Shown: piece after piece, positions 41,814 to 50,588 of the stretch
Layout of the letters: each line of letters starts with the position of its first letter
Numbering within the stretch: position 1 is the stretch's first letter
Source of the DNA: Mesoflavibacter sp.
Lineage (GTDB): Bacteria > Pseudomonadota > Alphaproteobacteria > UBA8366 > Aestuariispiraceae
Length of the DNA stretch: 64,000 nucleotides
Direction: 5' to 3'
Assembly: GCA_017792345.1 (NCBI GenBank)
Contig: CP051228.1
Coordinates: forward strand, 3,626,148 to 3,690,147
The notes under the pieces: model-generated
The model's input: only the letters and a program-made list of their open reading frames with translations
The model's database searches: none
Told to the model about the DNA's origin: nothing
Program-made: the position numbers and the translations under genes

Positions 41814-43310
41814 TTAACCGGCTTTCTGTTCACGCAGGAGGGAGAGCTGGGCGGGGCTGTCGCCGCGCTCGTCGAAATCCGTCAGGTTGATCGGATAATC
41901 GCCTGAGAAGCAGGCGTCGCAATAGGCCGGCTTCGCATTGTCGCGGCCCGGCAGGCCCATGGCGCGATACAGCCCGTCCATGGAAATGAAGGTCAGCGTG
42001 TCGCAGCCGATCGCCTCGCGCATTTCCTCACGGGTCATGCGGGCGGCCATCAATTGCGAACGTTCCGGCGTGTCGACGCCGTAATAGCAGCTATGGGTCG
42101 TCGGCGGGCTGGCGATGCACATATGCACCTCGGTCGCCCCTGCGGCGCGCATCATCTCGACGATCTTGCGCGATGTGGTACCGCGCACGATGGAATCGTC
42201 GACCAGCACGACCTTCTTGCCTTCGACCACCGCCCGGTTGGCATTGTGCTTCAGCTTGACACCAAGATGCCGGATTTCGTCGGTCGGCTCGATGAAGGTC
42301 CGGCCGATATAGTGGTTGCGGATGATGCCGTATTGGAAGGGGATGCCACTTTCTTCGGCGTAGCCGATGGCGCTGGGCACGCCGCTGTCCGGGATCGGGA
42401 CCACGACATCGGCCTCGACCGGGTTTTCCCGCGCCAGCTCACGGCCGATCGCCTTGCGGGCTTCATAGACCGAGTGGCCTTCGACGATGCTGTCCGGGCG
42501 GGAGAAGTAGATGTATTCGAAGACGCAGAAGCGTTCCGACATCTTGGGGAAGGGGAACTGGCTGTGCACACCCTTCTCGTCGATCACAATCAACTCGCCC
42601 GGCTGCACGTCGCGGATCTTCTCCGCGCCGATAATGTCGAAGGCGCAGGTTTCGGATGCCAGCATATAGGCCGTTGTGCCCTTCGACGGCTCATGCAGTT
42701 TGCCCAGGACCAGCGGGCGGACACCCATCGGGTCGCGTACGCCGATCAGCTTCTTGCGGCTGAGGCAGACCAGGGAATAAGCGCCTTCGACCCGGCGCAG
42801 GGCGGCGACCAAACGCTCGGTCAGCGATCCCTGAACATGGGCCATCAGATGGATCAGCGTTTCGGTGTCCGTCGTCGACTGGAAGATCGCGCCGTTCTGG
42901 ACCAGTTCCTTGCGCAAATTCAGCGCGTTGGTCAGGTTGCCGTTATGGGCGACGGCCAGGCCGCCGAACTCGAAATCCGCGAAGAGGGGCTGGATATTCC
43001 GGACCATCGGGTCGCCGGTCGTGGAATAGCGGTTATGCCCGATGGCGGCGAAACCGTGCAGCTTCTCGACGATCCCGCGGTCCTTGTCAAAGACGTCCCC
43101 GACGTGACCCAGCTCGCGGTGCGCGTTGAATTCCTTGCCGTCGTAGCAGACGATCCCGGTCGCCTCCTGTCCGCGGTGCTGCAGGGCGTGCAGCCCCAGC
43201 GCGGTGTGCTTGGAGGCGTCTTCCGTTCCGTAGATGCCGAAGATCGCGCATTCCTCGTGCAGCTTGTCGTCGTCGAACGGGTTGGTGCCGAAGTTTGTCG
43301 CCATCGTCAT
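41814..43310 (-). CDS. purF: Amidophosphoribosyltransferase
   Basis: PurF makes phosphoribosylamine from PRPP and glutamine, the first step of purine synthesis. The 498-residue enzyme has the glutaminase nucleophile Cys21 in HEECAIFGIYG after a 20-residue propeptide, the PRPP loop VLVDDSIVRGTTSRK, and a C-terminal YCDACFSGDYP motif typical of the 4Fe-4S form found in Bacillus. The first ATG follows AGGAA; a second ATG two codons later is also possible. It is 6 bp downstream of cvpA, the classical arrangement. Confidence 0.97.
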   Translation of the reverse strand: MTMATNFGTNPFDDDKLHEECAIFGIYGTEDASKHTALGLHALQHRGQEATGIVCYDGKEFNAHRELGHVGDVFDKDRGIVEKLHGFAAIGHNRYSTTGDPMVRNIQPLFADFEFGGLAVAHNGNLTNALNLRKELVQNGAIFQSTTDTETLIHLMAHVQGSLTERLVAALRRVEGAYSLVCLSRKKLIGVRDPMGVRPLVLGKLHEPSKGTTAYMLASETCAFDIIGAEKIRDVQPGELIVIDEKGVHSQFPFPKMSERFCVFEYIYFSRPDSIVEGHSVYEARKAIGRELARENPVEADVVVPIPDSGVPSAIGYAEESGIPFQYGIIRNHYIGRTFIEPTDEIRHLGVKLKHNANRAVVEGKKVVLVDDSIVRGTTSRKIVEMMRAAGATEVHMCIASPPTTHSCYYGVDTPERSQLMAARMTREEMREAIGCDTLTFISMDGLYRAMGLPGRDNAKPAYCDACFSGDYPINLTDFDERGDSPAQLSLLREQKAG

Positions 43311-43316
43311 CGGTTC

Positions 43317-43982
43317 CTATTGGTTATCCGAGCTGTCGATCACTTGCTGAATGCCCTGGTTGGTCTCAGGGGAATATCCGGCGTCGCCGCCTGATGTACC
43401 ACTTTCGACGGGCGGCTGCATCACGTCCTTTAGCCCTTCGATCGTATTGACCGTCTGACGGCCCTTTTCCAGCTTCTGCAGGATATAGCCACCGACATCC
43501 GGGGGCAGGGCTTCCAGAATCTGCACGCCGCCGGCGCGGACGAGGGTATAGCTGCGGCTGTCCCGGACACTGTCGGGTATCGACCCCTCGTCGAAGATCA
43601 GGACCGAACCGACCAGCACCGCGCAGCAGACCAGATAGCCTACGCCGAGCCCCGCCACGAATCCCAGCGCCCGGTTGACGGAGCCGAGCGGGCTTTCCTT
43701 GGCGACATGGGACAGGACGGAGCTAACGATCATCAACAGAACCAGGGATCCGGCAAACAGGCCTGCGCCCGCTGCGATATCGGCAAACAATTCCTGTTCG
43801 ATCTGTTCCCGGGCGAAGGCCTGGGCGTGCGGATAGCCCAGGATCGTCACCGCCAGGGCGCCAACCCAGGCGCCGATCCCAGTGACCAAGCCGACAAATC
43901 CCCAGAAGGCGGCCAGCAAGCCGAACAGGGCGATACCGCCCAGGACGACAATGTCCGTCACCGTAAAGGGAAGATCTTCCAT
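43317..43982 (-). CDS. cvpA: Colicin V production/CvpA family membrane protein
   Basis: A 221-residue protein with four hydrophobic segments (about 8-27, 29-48, 67-88 and 101-125) and the CvpA pattern FTVTDIVVLGGIALFGLLAA ... GSVNRALGFVAGLGVGYLV. The C-terminal tail (about 140-221) is hydrophilic and Gly/Ser/Asp-rich. CvpA is needed for colicin V export and contributes to envelope and bile-salt tolerance; the molecular function is unclear. It lies just upstream of purF and downstream of radA. Confidence 0.92.
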   Translation of the reverse strand: MEDLPFTVTDIVVLGGIALFGLLAAFWGFVGLVTGIGAWVGALAVTILGYPHAQAFAREQIEQELFADIAAGAGLFAGSLVLLMIVSSVLSHVAKESPLGSVNRALGFVAGLGVGYLVCCAVLVGSVLIFDEGSIPDSVRDSRSYTLVRAGGVQILEALPPDVGGYILQKLEKGRQTVNTIEGLKDVMQPPVESGTSGGDAGYSPETNQGIQQVIDSSDNQ

Positions 43983-44065
43983 TCAGGGCCTCCGCCGGCC
44001 CGACGCCCTTGGCATCGCGGTCCGGGAACCGGGTTTCGTCCTATCAACCTGCGCCGGGGCACCCA

Positions 44066-45487
44066 TTAACGCCGGGCGTCCGCGTCGAGTATGCGGATCG
44101 GGCCATCCGCGGCGGCTTCCAGTCTGCGGATAAGCGCGCCAACATCCGCGACCGCCGTCACGGTCATGTCCGATCCGGTCCGGGCGTCCTTCGCGCCGCG
44201 CCCTTTCGGGGCGATCGCGTGATGGAAGCCCAGTTTGGCCGCTTCCTTCAGCCGCGCGTCCGGCCGGCCGACAGCCCGAACCTCGCCGGACAGGCCGACT
44301 TCGCCGAACAGAACCGTCGATCCGGTCACCGGTACTCCGGTCAGGGACGATACGATTGCCGCAGCCACCGCCAAATCCGCCGCAGGCTCCCCGATGCGCA
44401 GGCCGCCCGCGACGTTCAGATACACATCGCGACCGGATAAATCCAGCCCCCCGCGCGCTTCCAATACAGCCAGCAACATTGCCAGCCGGTTGCTGTCCCA
44501 CCCGACCACCGCCCGGCGTGGCGTCCCATAGGCGGAGGGCGCGACCAGGGCCTGAATTTCGACCAGCATCGGGCGCGATCCCTCGATCCCGGCGAAGACG
44601 GCCGCGCCGGCGACGCCGTCCTGACGGTCGGCAAGAAACAGGGCGGACGGGTTTTTCACCTCTTCCAGGCCACGCTCGGTCATGTCGAAGACGCCGATTT
44701 CGTCCGTCGGGCCGAAACGGTTCTTCACCCCACGCAGAATGCGGAAGGGATGACCGCGCTCACCTTCGAAATACAGGACCGTGTCGACCATGTGTTCCAG
44801 GACGCGCGGACCGGCGATGGCGCCTTCCTTGGTGACATGACCGACCAGCAACAGGGCGATGCCGCGCCGCTTGGCGACCCGGATCAGTTCCTGGGCCGAG
44901 GCGCGGACCTGACCGACCGTACCCGGTGCGGAATCGATCAGATCGACATACATGGTCTGGATGGAATCGATGATCGCGATTCGCGGGCCGTCCGGCCGGT
45001 CCAACGATGCCAATATGTCGCGCACCGATGTGGCCGAGGCCAGGTCTACACCGGCATCCGAGACGGCGAGACGCGAGGCGCGCATGCGGATCTGGTCGAT
45101 CGCCTCCTCGCCGGAGATATAGGCGACGCGGGCCTGTGCCGATAGGGCGGCGGCAGCCTGCAGCAAAAGGGTCGATTTGCCGATACCGGGATCACCACCG
45201 ATCAGGGTAGCAGAGCCGTCGACCAGCCCGCCGCCCAAAACACGATCCAGTTCCGCGATACCGGAGGTCAGGCGCGGCCGTTCTTCCGATGTGCCTTTCA
45301 GGCTAACGAAATCCAGGGCTTTTCCCGATCCGCCGCCACCGGACCGCTTGCCGCCACCGATCGGCGCGGCCTCCACCGTCTCTTCGACGATCGAGTTCCA
45401 GGCGTCGCAGGCCTCGCACTTGCCAGTCCAGCGGGGATAGACCGCGCCGCAGGACTGGCAGACGAAAGACGACTTGGTGCGGGCCAT
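44066..45487 (-). CDS. radA: DNA repair protein RadA
   Basis: A 473-residue branch-migration ATPase. A C4 zinc finger opens the protein (Cys10, Cys13, Cys24, Cys27), followed by the RecA-like core with Walker A GGDPGIGKST, the KNRFG motif, and a Lon-like C-terminal domain (about 300-473). RadA promotes strand exchange with RecA. The start at 45487 was chosen because RadA proteins begin a few residues before the zinc finger; an ATG nine codons upstream has no better ribosome site. It is the first gene of the radA-cvpA-purF run. Confidence 0.96.
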   Translation of the reverse strand: MARTKSSFVCQSCGAVYPRWTGKCEACDAWNSIVEETVEAAPIGGGKRSGGGGSGKALDFVSLKGTSEERPRLTSGIAELDRVLGGGLVDGSATLIGGDPGIGKSTLLLQAAAALSAQARVAYISGEEAIDQIRMRASRLAVSDAGVDLASATSVRDILASLDRPDGPRIAIIDSIQTMYVDLIDSAPGTVGQVRASAQELIRVAKRRGIALLLVGHVTKEGAIAGPRVLEHMVDTVLYFEGERGHPFRILRGVKNRFGPTDEIGVFDMTERGLEEVKNPSALFLADRQDGVAGAAVFAGIEGSRPMLVEIQALVAPSAYGTPRRAVVGWDSNRLAMLLAVLEARGGLDLSGRDVYLNVAGGLRIGEPAADLAVAAAIVSSLTGVPVTGSTVLFGEVGLSGEVRAVGRPDARLKEAAKLGFHHAIAPKGRGAKDARTGSDMTVTAVADVGALIRRLEAAADGPIRILDADARR

Positions 45488-45613
45488 GTTCGACCGGGCG
45501 ATCCTCAGAGACATGTCGGGTTCACGGTGCGGACTTATCCCACAGTCCCCATGCTTGCAACGACGGTTGTGCGATTCGGGTTCGGTGGGGAAGGAATGAC
45601 GGTGGGAAAGGGG

Positions 45614-45652
45614 GCGTTTCCGGAAAAATTAACCTTAAGACTCCGGAAACGC
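45614..45652. promoter_or_regulatory. Inverted repeat around TTAACCTT upstream of the Hpt gene
   Basis: An 11-bp perfect inverted repeat, GCGTTTCCGGA at 45614-45624 and TCCGGAAACGC at 45642-45652, flanks a 17-nt AT-rich spacer containing TTAACCTT at 45629-45636. It lies about 50 bp before the start of the Hpt-domain gene. It could be an operator or a hairpin in the 5' leader. The TTAACCTT core also occurs ahead of cheA. Confidence 0.45.
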
Positions 45653-45702
45653 TTTCGATGTACGGTCGGACCATAAGAAAGTTACGGGTGTGGGAACAGG
45701 AT

Positions 45703-46476
45703 ATGGCGATGTTGGACGACGAGCTGCTTCAGCAGCTCCAGACGGAGTTTCTCGACGCGACCGATGACGCGTTGGATCAGTTGGAAGCCGCTGTCGACGG
45801 TGCGGTGCGGGGCGGCGGCGATCCGAAGGCCGCGCTCCAGGTGGTGCGGCGGCAGGTCCATTCGATTAAGGGTCTTTCGGCATCCTTCGGGTTCAAACTG
45901 TCCAGTGCCATCGCGCATCGTCTCGAGGATTTTCTCGACGAGGAAACCGCGCTGACAGCAGATATCGCTCGGTCGGTCGGCAAATTCACCGACCGGATTC
46001 GCGAGATCGCCCGTGCGGGCAGCGAGCCGACCGAAGACGCCGCGGCGGAGCTGCTGCGGTCGCTGCCGGCCAGGCGCCCTCCGCCGGATATCACCGTTAC
46101 CGCGGTCGATGTCGAGGTGCTGATCGGCGTTCCGTCCAAGCTGACCGCGAAGATTGTCCGCGATGTCTTGCAGAACTGCGGGTTCCGTGTCGTTCGGGCC
46201 TCGACGATGATCGACTGTTTCACGATGACTGTCCGGGCCCGACCGGATGCGATGCTGTTCGCCATGACTTTGGACGAGTTGTCCGGGGCGGATCTGGCGC
46301 GGGCCTTTCGCGCCATGTCGGCGACGGCCGATGTTCCGGTCGGCGTCCTGACCAGTTTTTCGTTGGATCACGCCGCCTTACGCGATCTGCCGGAGGGCAT
46401 TTCCATCGTGCGTCTCGGCAAACAGCATTTCGACGGCGACATGGCGGAGTTCCTGGCCCGGATCGAGGTCGGCTGA
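45703..46476 (+). CDS. Hpt-domain protein with a degenerate receiver
   Basis: A 257-residue phosphorelay protein. The N-terminal Hpt bundle (about 1-105) has His53 in VHSIKGLSASFG. A linker leads to a receiver-like fold (about 130-255) in which the usual phospho-acceptor strand reads DAMLFAMTLDELSG, with Ala where Asp is expected, and the early acidic pair is absent (VEVLIGVPS). The receiver is thus probably non-phosphorylatable and may act in binding. The start at 45703 (or the ATG two codons later) follows ACAGG. It sits between radA (divergent) and a glyoxalase-domain gene, with no kinase alongside. Confidence 0.82.
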   Translation: MAMLDDELLQQLQTEFLDATDDALDQLEAAVDGAVRGGGDPKAALQVVRRQVHSIKGLSASFGFKLSSAIAHRLEDFLDEETALTADIARSVGKFTDRIREIARAGSEPTEDAAAELLRSLPARRPPPDITVTAVDVEVLIGVPSKLTAKIVRDVLQNCGFRVVRASTMIDCFTMTVRARPDAMLFAMTLDELSGADLARAFRAMSATADVPVGVLTSFSLDHAALRDLPEGISIVRLGKQHFDGDMAEFLARIEVG

Positions 46477-46502
46477 CTGCTGTCCGCGTCATCGGCGGAA
46501 GT

Positions 46503-46533
46503 GCGGCGGCGACGCCACCGGTGACGCCGCCGC
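46503..46533. terminator. Candidate bidirectional terminator hairpin
   Basis: GCGGCGGCG at 46503-46511 pairs with CGCCGCCGC at 46525-46533 over a 13-nt loop, between the convergent Hpt gene and the glyoxalase-domain gene. There is no T-run, so termination efficiency is uncertain. Confidence 0.4.
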
Positions 46534-46545
46534 CCGCGGACCTGC

Positions 46546-46995
46546 CTACGCCTTGATCAAATCCAGAACCATATGGGGGTTTCCGTCGGACGTCTTCTCC
46601 ATCGTCGTGCCGTCCTTTCGCAAGGTCAGCGATATTCGCTTGCGATAGGCGGAGAAACTGTCGAACCGGACGACATCCACGGGTTCGTCGAGGTCGAGGG
46701 TTACCCGGAACAGCGTCGGGTCCGACCGGGTCTGGACGGTCAGAATTGTGGCCCGAAACGCTTGTCCGAGATACCGACCGGTAACCTGGGCGCCGACCTG
46801 ATAGGGGCAGGCTGGCGTTTCCGACTTTCCGGCGGCCGCGTGCAGACTGTTCCAGTCGCGATACCCGTATTGGGCCGCCATCAACTCAAGGGCCGCGCTG
46901 TGTGAAATTGATTGGTGCCGTTCGTTCAGGACCGTGCGCAGGCGTTTGGCCTGGCTTTTCAAGTCGTGGATAGCCGGCAATTGGGGATCGGGCAT
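46546..46995 (-). CDS. Glyoxalase-related N-terminal domain protein
   Basis: A 149-residue protein. Residues about 8-60 (LKSQAKRLRTVL ... SHSAALELMAAQYGYRDWNSLHA) match the helical glyoxalase-related domain (Pfam Glyoxalase_8) that precedes some glyoxalase-fold proteins. The rest (about 65-149) is a beta-rich region, YQVGAQVTGRYLGQAFRATI, which I do not recognise and which is too short for a full glyoxalase fold. GGAGGC before the ATG at 46995 fixes the start over one 28 codons upstream. It lies downstream of mlaF on the same strand. Function unknown. Confidence 0.72.
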   Translation of the reverse strand: MPDPQLPAIHDLKSQAKRLRTVLNERHQSISHSAALELMAAQYGYRDWNSLHAAAGKSETPACPYQVGAQVTGRYLGQAFRATILTVQTRSDPTLFRVTLDLDEPVDVVRFDSFSAYRKRISLTLRKDGTTMEKTSDGNPHMVLDLIKA

Positions 46996-47183
46996 TCGTT
47001 TGCCTCCGTCATTGCATTCCGCGGATATCGAACGGGGCTCGCATTGCCGTCTTGCCGCGAAACGTCGGATTGCGGTCAAACGAATGAATTTCGAGGCTTC
47101 ACCTTGGCTTTTGCCCGCGAGCGGCAGGGGCCTCGACCCGAAGCGGGTTATCGCGGAGAACCGGTTCGATTGTCAACCGCGGT

Positions 47184-47972
47184 TCAAAGCTTTCGCAGTT
47201 CCATCTGGATCGGGCCATCTGCGGAACCGTTGATGAACTGATCGACATAGTCATTGCCGCTGCGATCGATTTCCGCGACCGGGCCGTTCCAGATGACTGC
47301 GCCTTTGTACAGCATGGCCATGCGGTCGGCGATGCGGCGGGCGCTGGGCATGTCATGGGTGATGGAAATCGCGGTTGCGCCGACTTCCTTCACGCATTTG
47401 ACGATCAGGTCGTCGATCACATGGCCCATGATCGGGTCCAGGCCCGTCGTCGGCTCGTCGAAAAAGATGATGTCGGGATTGCCGGCGATGGCGCGGGCCA
47501 GGCCGACGCGCTTGCGCATGCCGCCGGACAATTCCGCCGGGGACAGGGCACCGACATCCGCGCCGAGACCGACCTGGGCGAGCTTCTCGATGGCGATTTC
47601 CTTCGCCGCCTTGCGCTTCATGCGCTTGCCCTGAATCAGGCCGAATGCGACGTTTTCCCAGACCGACAGGCTGTCGAACAGGGCGGCGTTCTGGAACAGC
47701 ATGCCGATCTTGGCATTGACCGCCTCGCGGTCCGAATTCGACAGATGGACCGTCGGCTGTCCGTCGATCTCGATCTCGCCCTCGTCGGGTGTCAGCAGGC
47801 CCAAGATGCATTTCAGCATGACCGACTTGCCGGTCCCCGATCCGCCGATGATGACCACGGATTCCTGGGGCATGACGTCCAATGTGAAGCCCTGAAGGAC
47901 ATGCTTCGCGCCGAAGCGCTTGTGCACATTCGTCAGCCGGATCTTCGGGGTTTGGGCGGTGGCGTCGGTCAT
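47184..47972 (-). CDS. mlaF: MlaF-like ABC transporter ATPase
   Basis: A 262-residue ATPase of the phospholipid (Mla/MCE) transporter type. Walker A is GGSGTGKS, the signature LSGGMRKRVGLARA and Walker B IIFFDEPTTGLDP. With MlaE it moves phospholipids between the inner membrane and a periplasmic MCE protein to keep outer-membrane asymmetry. It overlaps the mlaE stop by 4 nt. An MlaD gene does not follow; the next gene encodes a glyoxalase-related domain. Confidence 0.93.
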   Translation of the reverse strand: MTDATAQTPKIRLTNVHKRFGAKHVLQGFTLDVMPQESVVIIGGSGTGKSVMLKCILGLLTPDEGEIEIDGQPTVHLSNSDREAVNAKIGMLFQNAALFDSLSVWENVAFGLIQGKRMKRKAAKEIAIEKLAQVGLGADVGALSPAELSGGMRKRVGLARAIAGNPDIIFFDEPTTGLDPIMGHVIDDLIVKCVKEVGATAISITHDMPSARRIADRMAMLYKGAVIWNGPVAEIDRSGNDYVDQFINGSADGPIQMELRKL

Positions 47973-48742
47973 GTCGCGAAGAACATCTCGGTGATCAGAT
48001 AGTTGGCGATCAGGATCAGGATCGACGCGCTGACCACAGCATTGGTCGTCGCCGCGCCCACGCCCTGGGCACCGCCGCGGCTGTGGAACCCGTGATAGCA
48101 GCCCATCAGCGCCACCAGGAAGCCGAAGACCGACGCCTTGACCAGGCCGGAGATCACATCCTGCGCTTCCAGGAAGTTCCAGGTGTTGATCAGATAGGTC
48201 TGTTCGTTGAAGCCCAGCTTATAGACGCTGACGACGAAACCGCCGAAGACGCCCATGATGTCGCCGATCAGCACCAGGAAGGGCAGCATGGTGACCCCGG
48301 CCAGCAGGCGCGGCGCGATCAGGTATTTTATCGGATTGGTCGACAAGGTTTCCAGCGCGTCGACCTGTTCGGTGACCCGCATCGTGCCCAGTTCGGCGGC
48401 CATGGCGGCACCGATGCGTCCGGCGATCATCAGCCCGGCCAGGACCGGCGAGAGTTCCCGGCAGATCGACAGGACGACGACCGACGGGATCGCGCCTTCA
48501 GCCGAGAAACGGGCAAAACCTGTATAGCTCTGCAGCGCCAGAACCATGCCCGCGAAGAGCGTCGTCAGACCGACGACGGGCAGGGAGTAATAGCCGATAT
48601 CGACCATCTGGCGCAGGATCAGGCGCGGATAGATCGGCGGCCGGATGCAATGGCCGACGCCACTCAGCGCGAAGACGGTCAGCCGCCCGGTCGCCGCCAG
48701 GAACCGCAGGCTGGCGGCACCGATCGCCCGTAACGGGTTCAC
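47969..48742 (-). CDS. mlaE: MlaE-like ABC transporter permease
   Basis: A 257-residue MlaE-family permease with five or six hydrophobic segments and the conserved stretches ELSPVLAGLMIAGRIGAAMAAELG and VTEQVDALETLSTNPIKYL. It starts at a GTG that overlaps the alr stop (GTGA) and its own stop overlaps mlaF (ATGA), so alr, mlaE and mlaF are translationally coupled. It is the membrane channel of a phospholipid transporter. Confidence 0.93.
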   Translation of the reverse strand: MNPLRAIGAASLRFLAATGRLTVFALSGVGHCIRPPIYPRLILRQMVDIGYYSLPVVGLTTLFAGMVLALQSYTGFARFSAEGAIPSVVVLSICRELSPVLAGLMIAGRIGAAMAAELGTMRVTEQVDALETLSTNPIKYLIAPRLLAGVTMLPFLVLIGDIMGVFGGFVVSVYKLGFNEQTYLINTWNFLEAQDVISGLVKASVFGFLVALMGCYHGFHSRGGAQGVGAATTNAVVSASILILIANYLITEMFFAT

Positions 48743-49866
48743 GCGGCGCCCCCGATATAGCGTCGGGCATAGCGCGCACCCAGGGAGGTCAGAATCTCAT
48801 AGCCGATCGTGCCCGCCTGGTCCGCGACCGCGTCGACATCCTGATGCGGGCCGATCAGAGAGACGCTGTCGCCCGGCCCAATCTGGGGCAGGCCCGATAC
48901 ATCCACCGTGATGAGATCCATGGAAACCCTACCGACCACCGGCACTTCCGCCTCTCCCACAAAGGCTTTGGCCGTGTTGCTGAGGGAGCGCAGGTATCCG
49001 TCGGCGTAGCCTACCGCAAGAGTGGCGATGCGCGTCGGCCCTTCGACCCGATGCGAGGCACCGTATCCGACGGTCTCTGGAGCGTCAATCTGACGGACCT
49101 GCAGGATTTTCGACTCCAGCGAGACCACCGGGCGCATCGGATTCGGGCCGTCCGCATTGGGGCGCACGCCATACAGGCAGACGCCGGGGCGGATCCAATC
49201 GAAATGCCAGTCCGGTCCCAGGAAGGTCGCGCTGGATGCGGCCAGCATCGCGCCTTCCGCCGGTTTGGGCAGGCGGGCGGACAAGTCTGCGAAGCGCTGC
49301 TGCTGTTCCCGGTTCATCTTGTGGGACGGGGTGTCGGCGCAGGCCATATGGGACATCAGGAACCGCAAGTCGATGCCGGTCAGCCGTTCCGGTTCCCCGA
49401 TCACCGTCTCCGCCTCTGTCCGGTCCAGCCCGGTGCGGCTCATGCCGGTGTCGCAATGCAGGGCGGCGGGCAGTTTGCGGTCCACCTGCAGGCAATAGGT
49501 CCGCCACAGGTCGATCTGTCCCAGATCGTTCAGGCTGGGCCACAGATCGTGTTCGGCATAGACGGGTTCATGCCCGGGCATCAGGCCGTTCATCACGCAG
49601 ATCCGGGGACGGGGTGTCCGGTCGGCGAATATCTCCGCCAGTTCCAGCCCGGCATCCAGATGGGCGACAAAGAATGTGTCGCAGCCCGCCGCCGCCAGCG
49701 TCCGGGCCACCGGCGCGAGACCCAGCCCATAGCCATCGGCCTTGACCACGGCGGCCGCGCGCTTATGCGCCGTCCGGTCGCGCAGAATCCGCCAATTGTC
49801 GGCGATCGCGTCCAGGTCGACGGTCAGCGTGGTCGGACTGTAGGTAAAGCCGGTCGGCGGCGTCAT
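48739..49866 (-). CDS. alr: Alanine racemase
   Basis: A 375-residue fold-type III PLP enzyme that makes D-alanine for peptidoglycan. Lys42 in VVKADGYGLG carries PLP; the second catalytic Tyr lies in TVGYGASHRV in the C-terminal beta-domain, followed by RVSMDLITVDVS. AGGAA precedes the ATG. Fusion of its transcription to mlaEF ties cell-wall precursor supply to envelope lipid transport, a common gene order in alphaproteobacteria. Confidence 0.95.
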   Translation of the reverse strand: MTPPTGFTYSPTTLTVDLDAIADNWRILRDRTAHKRAAAVVKADGYGLGLAPVARTLAAAGCDTFFVAHLDAGLELAEIFADRTPRPRICVMNGLMPGHEPVYAEHDLWPSLNDLGQIDLWRTYCLQVDRKLPAALHCDTGMSRTGLDRTEAETVIGEPERLTGIDLRFLMSHMACADTPSHKMNREQQQRFADLSARLPKPAEGAMLAASSATFLGPDWHFDWIRPGVCLYGVRPNADGPNPMRPVVSLESKILQVRQIDAPETVGYGASHRVEGPTRIATLAVGYADGYLRSLSNTAKAFVGEAEVPVVGRVSMDLITVDVSGLPQIGPGDSVSLIGPHQDVDAVADQAGTIGYEILTSLGARYARRYIGGAA

Positions 49867-49937
49867 GCGGCGTTCCTGAATTGGTCTGCGGACTTACTTG
49901 CCGCGTTCTTGGCGATTTCGGCCGGCCGGCGCAAGTG

Positions 49938-50576
49938 TCATTGTCGCCGTGAGTTGTCCCCGCTGGGTTGGGACGCGGCGATCATCGCATCCCAGCCCGC
50001 CATGGCGCAATCGACGACGGCGCTTAGCGTCTCCCGATTCGCGCCGTCGCGTGCCTGAATCGACATGCCGTGCTGCAGAGTGGTGACATAAACCGCGAGG
50101 GCGCGGCAATCGGAACCGGCCAGCAATTCGCCGTCGTCCCGCGCCCGTTCGAACCGGCGTTCCAGCAAATCGATGTTCCGAAGGCGCATCGCCTTCAGGT
50201 CGTCGCATATTTCCGGGTGCGGGCTTTCGCTCTGCAAGGCGGACAGGACGACCATGCAGCCGCGCGGCGCCGCTCCGCAGGTGAAGGCTTCGGCCGATGC
50301 GCGCAGCATCCCGGCCACCGCGTCGCGGGCTGTGGGGGCGGTTTCTATGCCGTCCCAGATCCCGGCGCCGTCGGTTTCGTTGTAGAGCGCCATCGCGGCA
50401 CGAAAGAGCGCGACCTTATCGCCGAACGCAGCGTAAACGCTCGGCGCATTGAGCCCCATGGCGGCGGTCAGTTCGGCCATGGACGCGCCCTGAAAGCCGC
50501 GCGTCCAGAATACCTCCATCGCGCGCCGCAACGCCTCGGTCTTGTCGAACCCTCTCGGGCGGCCCTTTCCGTTCAT
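49938..50576 (-). CDS. TetR family transcriptional regulator
   Basis: A 212-residue regulator with an N-terminal TetR HTH (about 12-55; RGFQGASMAELTAAMGLNAPSVYAAFGDK) and a C-terminal ligand-binding domain of AcrR type. The longer frame upstream was discarded because AAGGA lies 7 nt before the ATG at 50576 and the family begins here. It is divergent from an SDR-MFS pair, with palindromic repeats in between, so it most likely represses both transcripts. Confidence 0.92.
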   Translation of the reverse strand: MNGKGRPRGFDKTEALRRAMEVFWTRGFQGASMAELTAAMGLNAPSVYAAFGDKVALFRAAMALYNETDGAGIWDGIETAPTARDAVAGMLRASAEAFTCGAAPRGCMVVLSALQSESPHPEICDDLKAMRLRNIDLLERRFERARDDGELLAGSDCRALAVYVTTLQHGMSIQARDGANRETLSAVVDCAMAGWDAMIAASQPSGDNSRRQ

Positions 50577-50588
50577 GCGATTTCCTTT

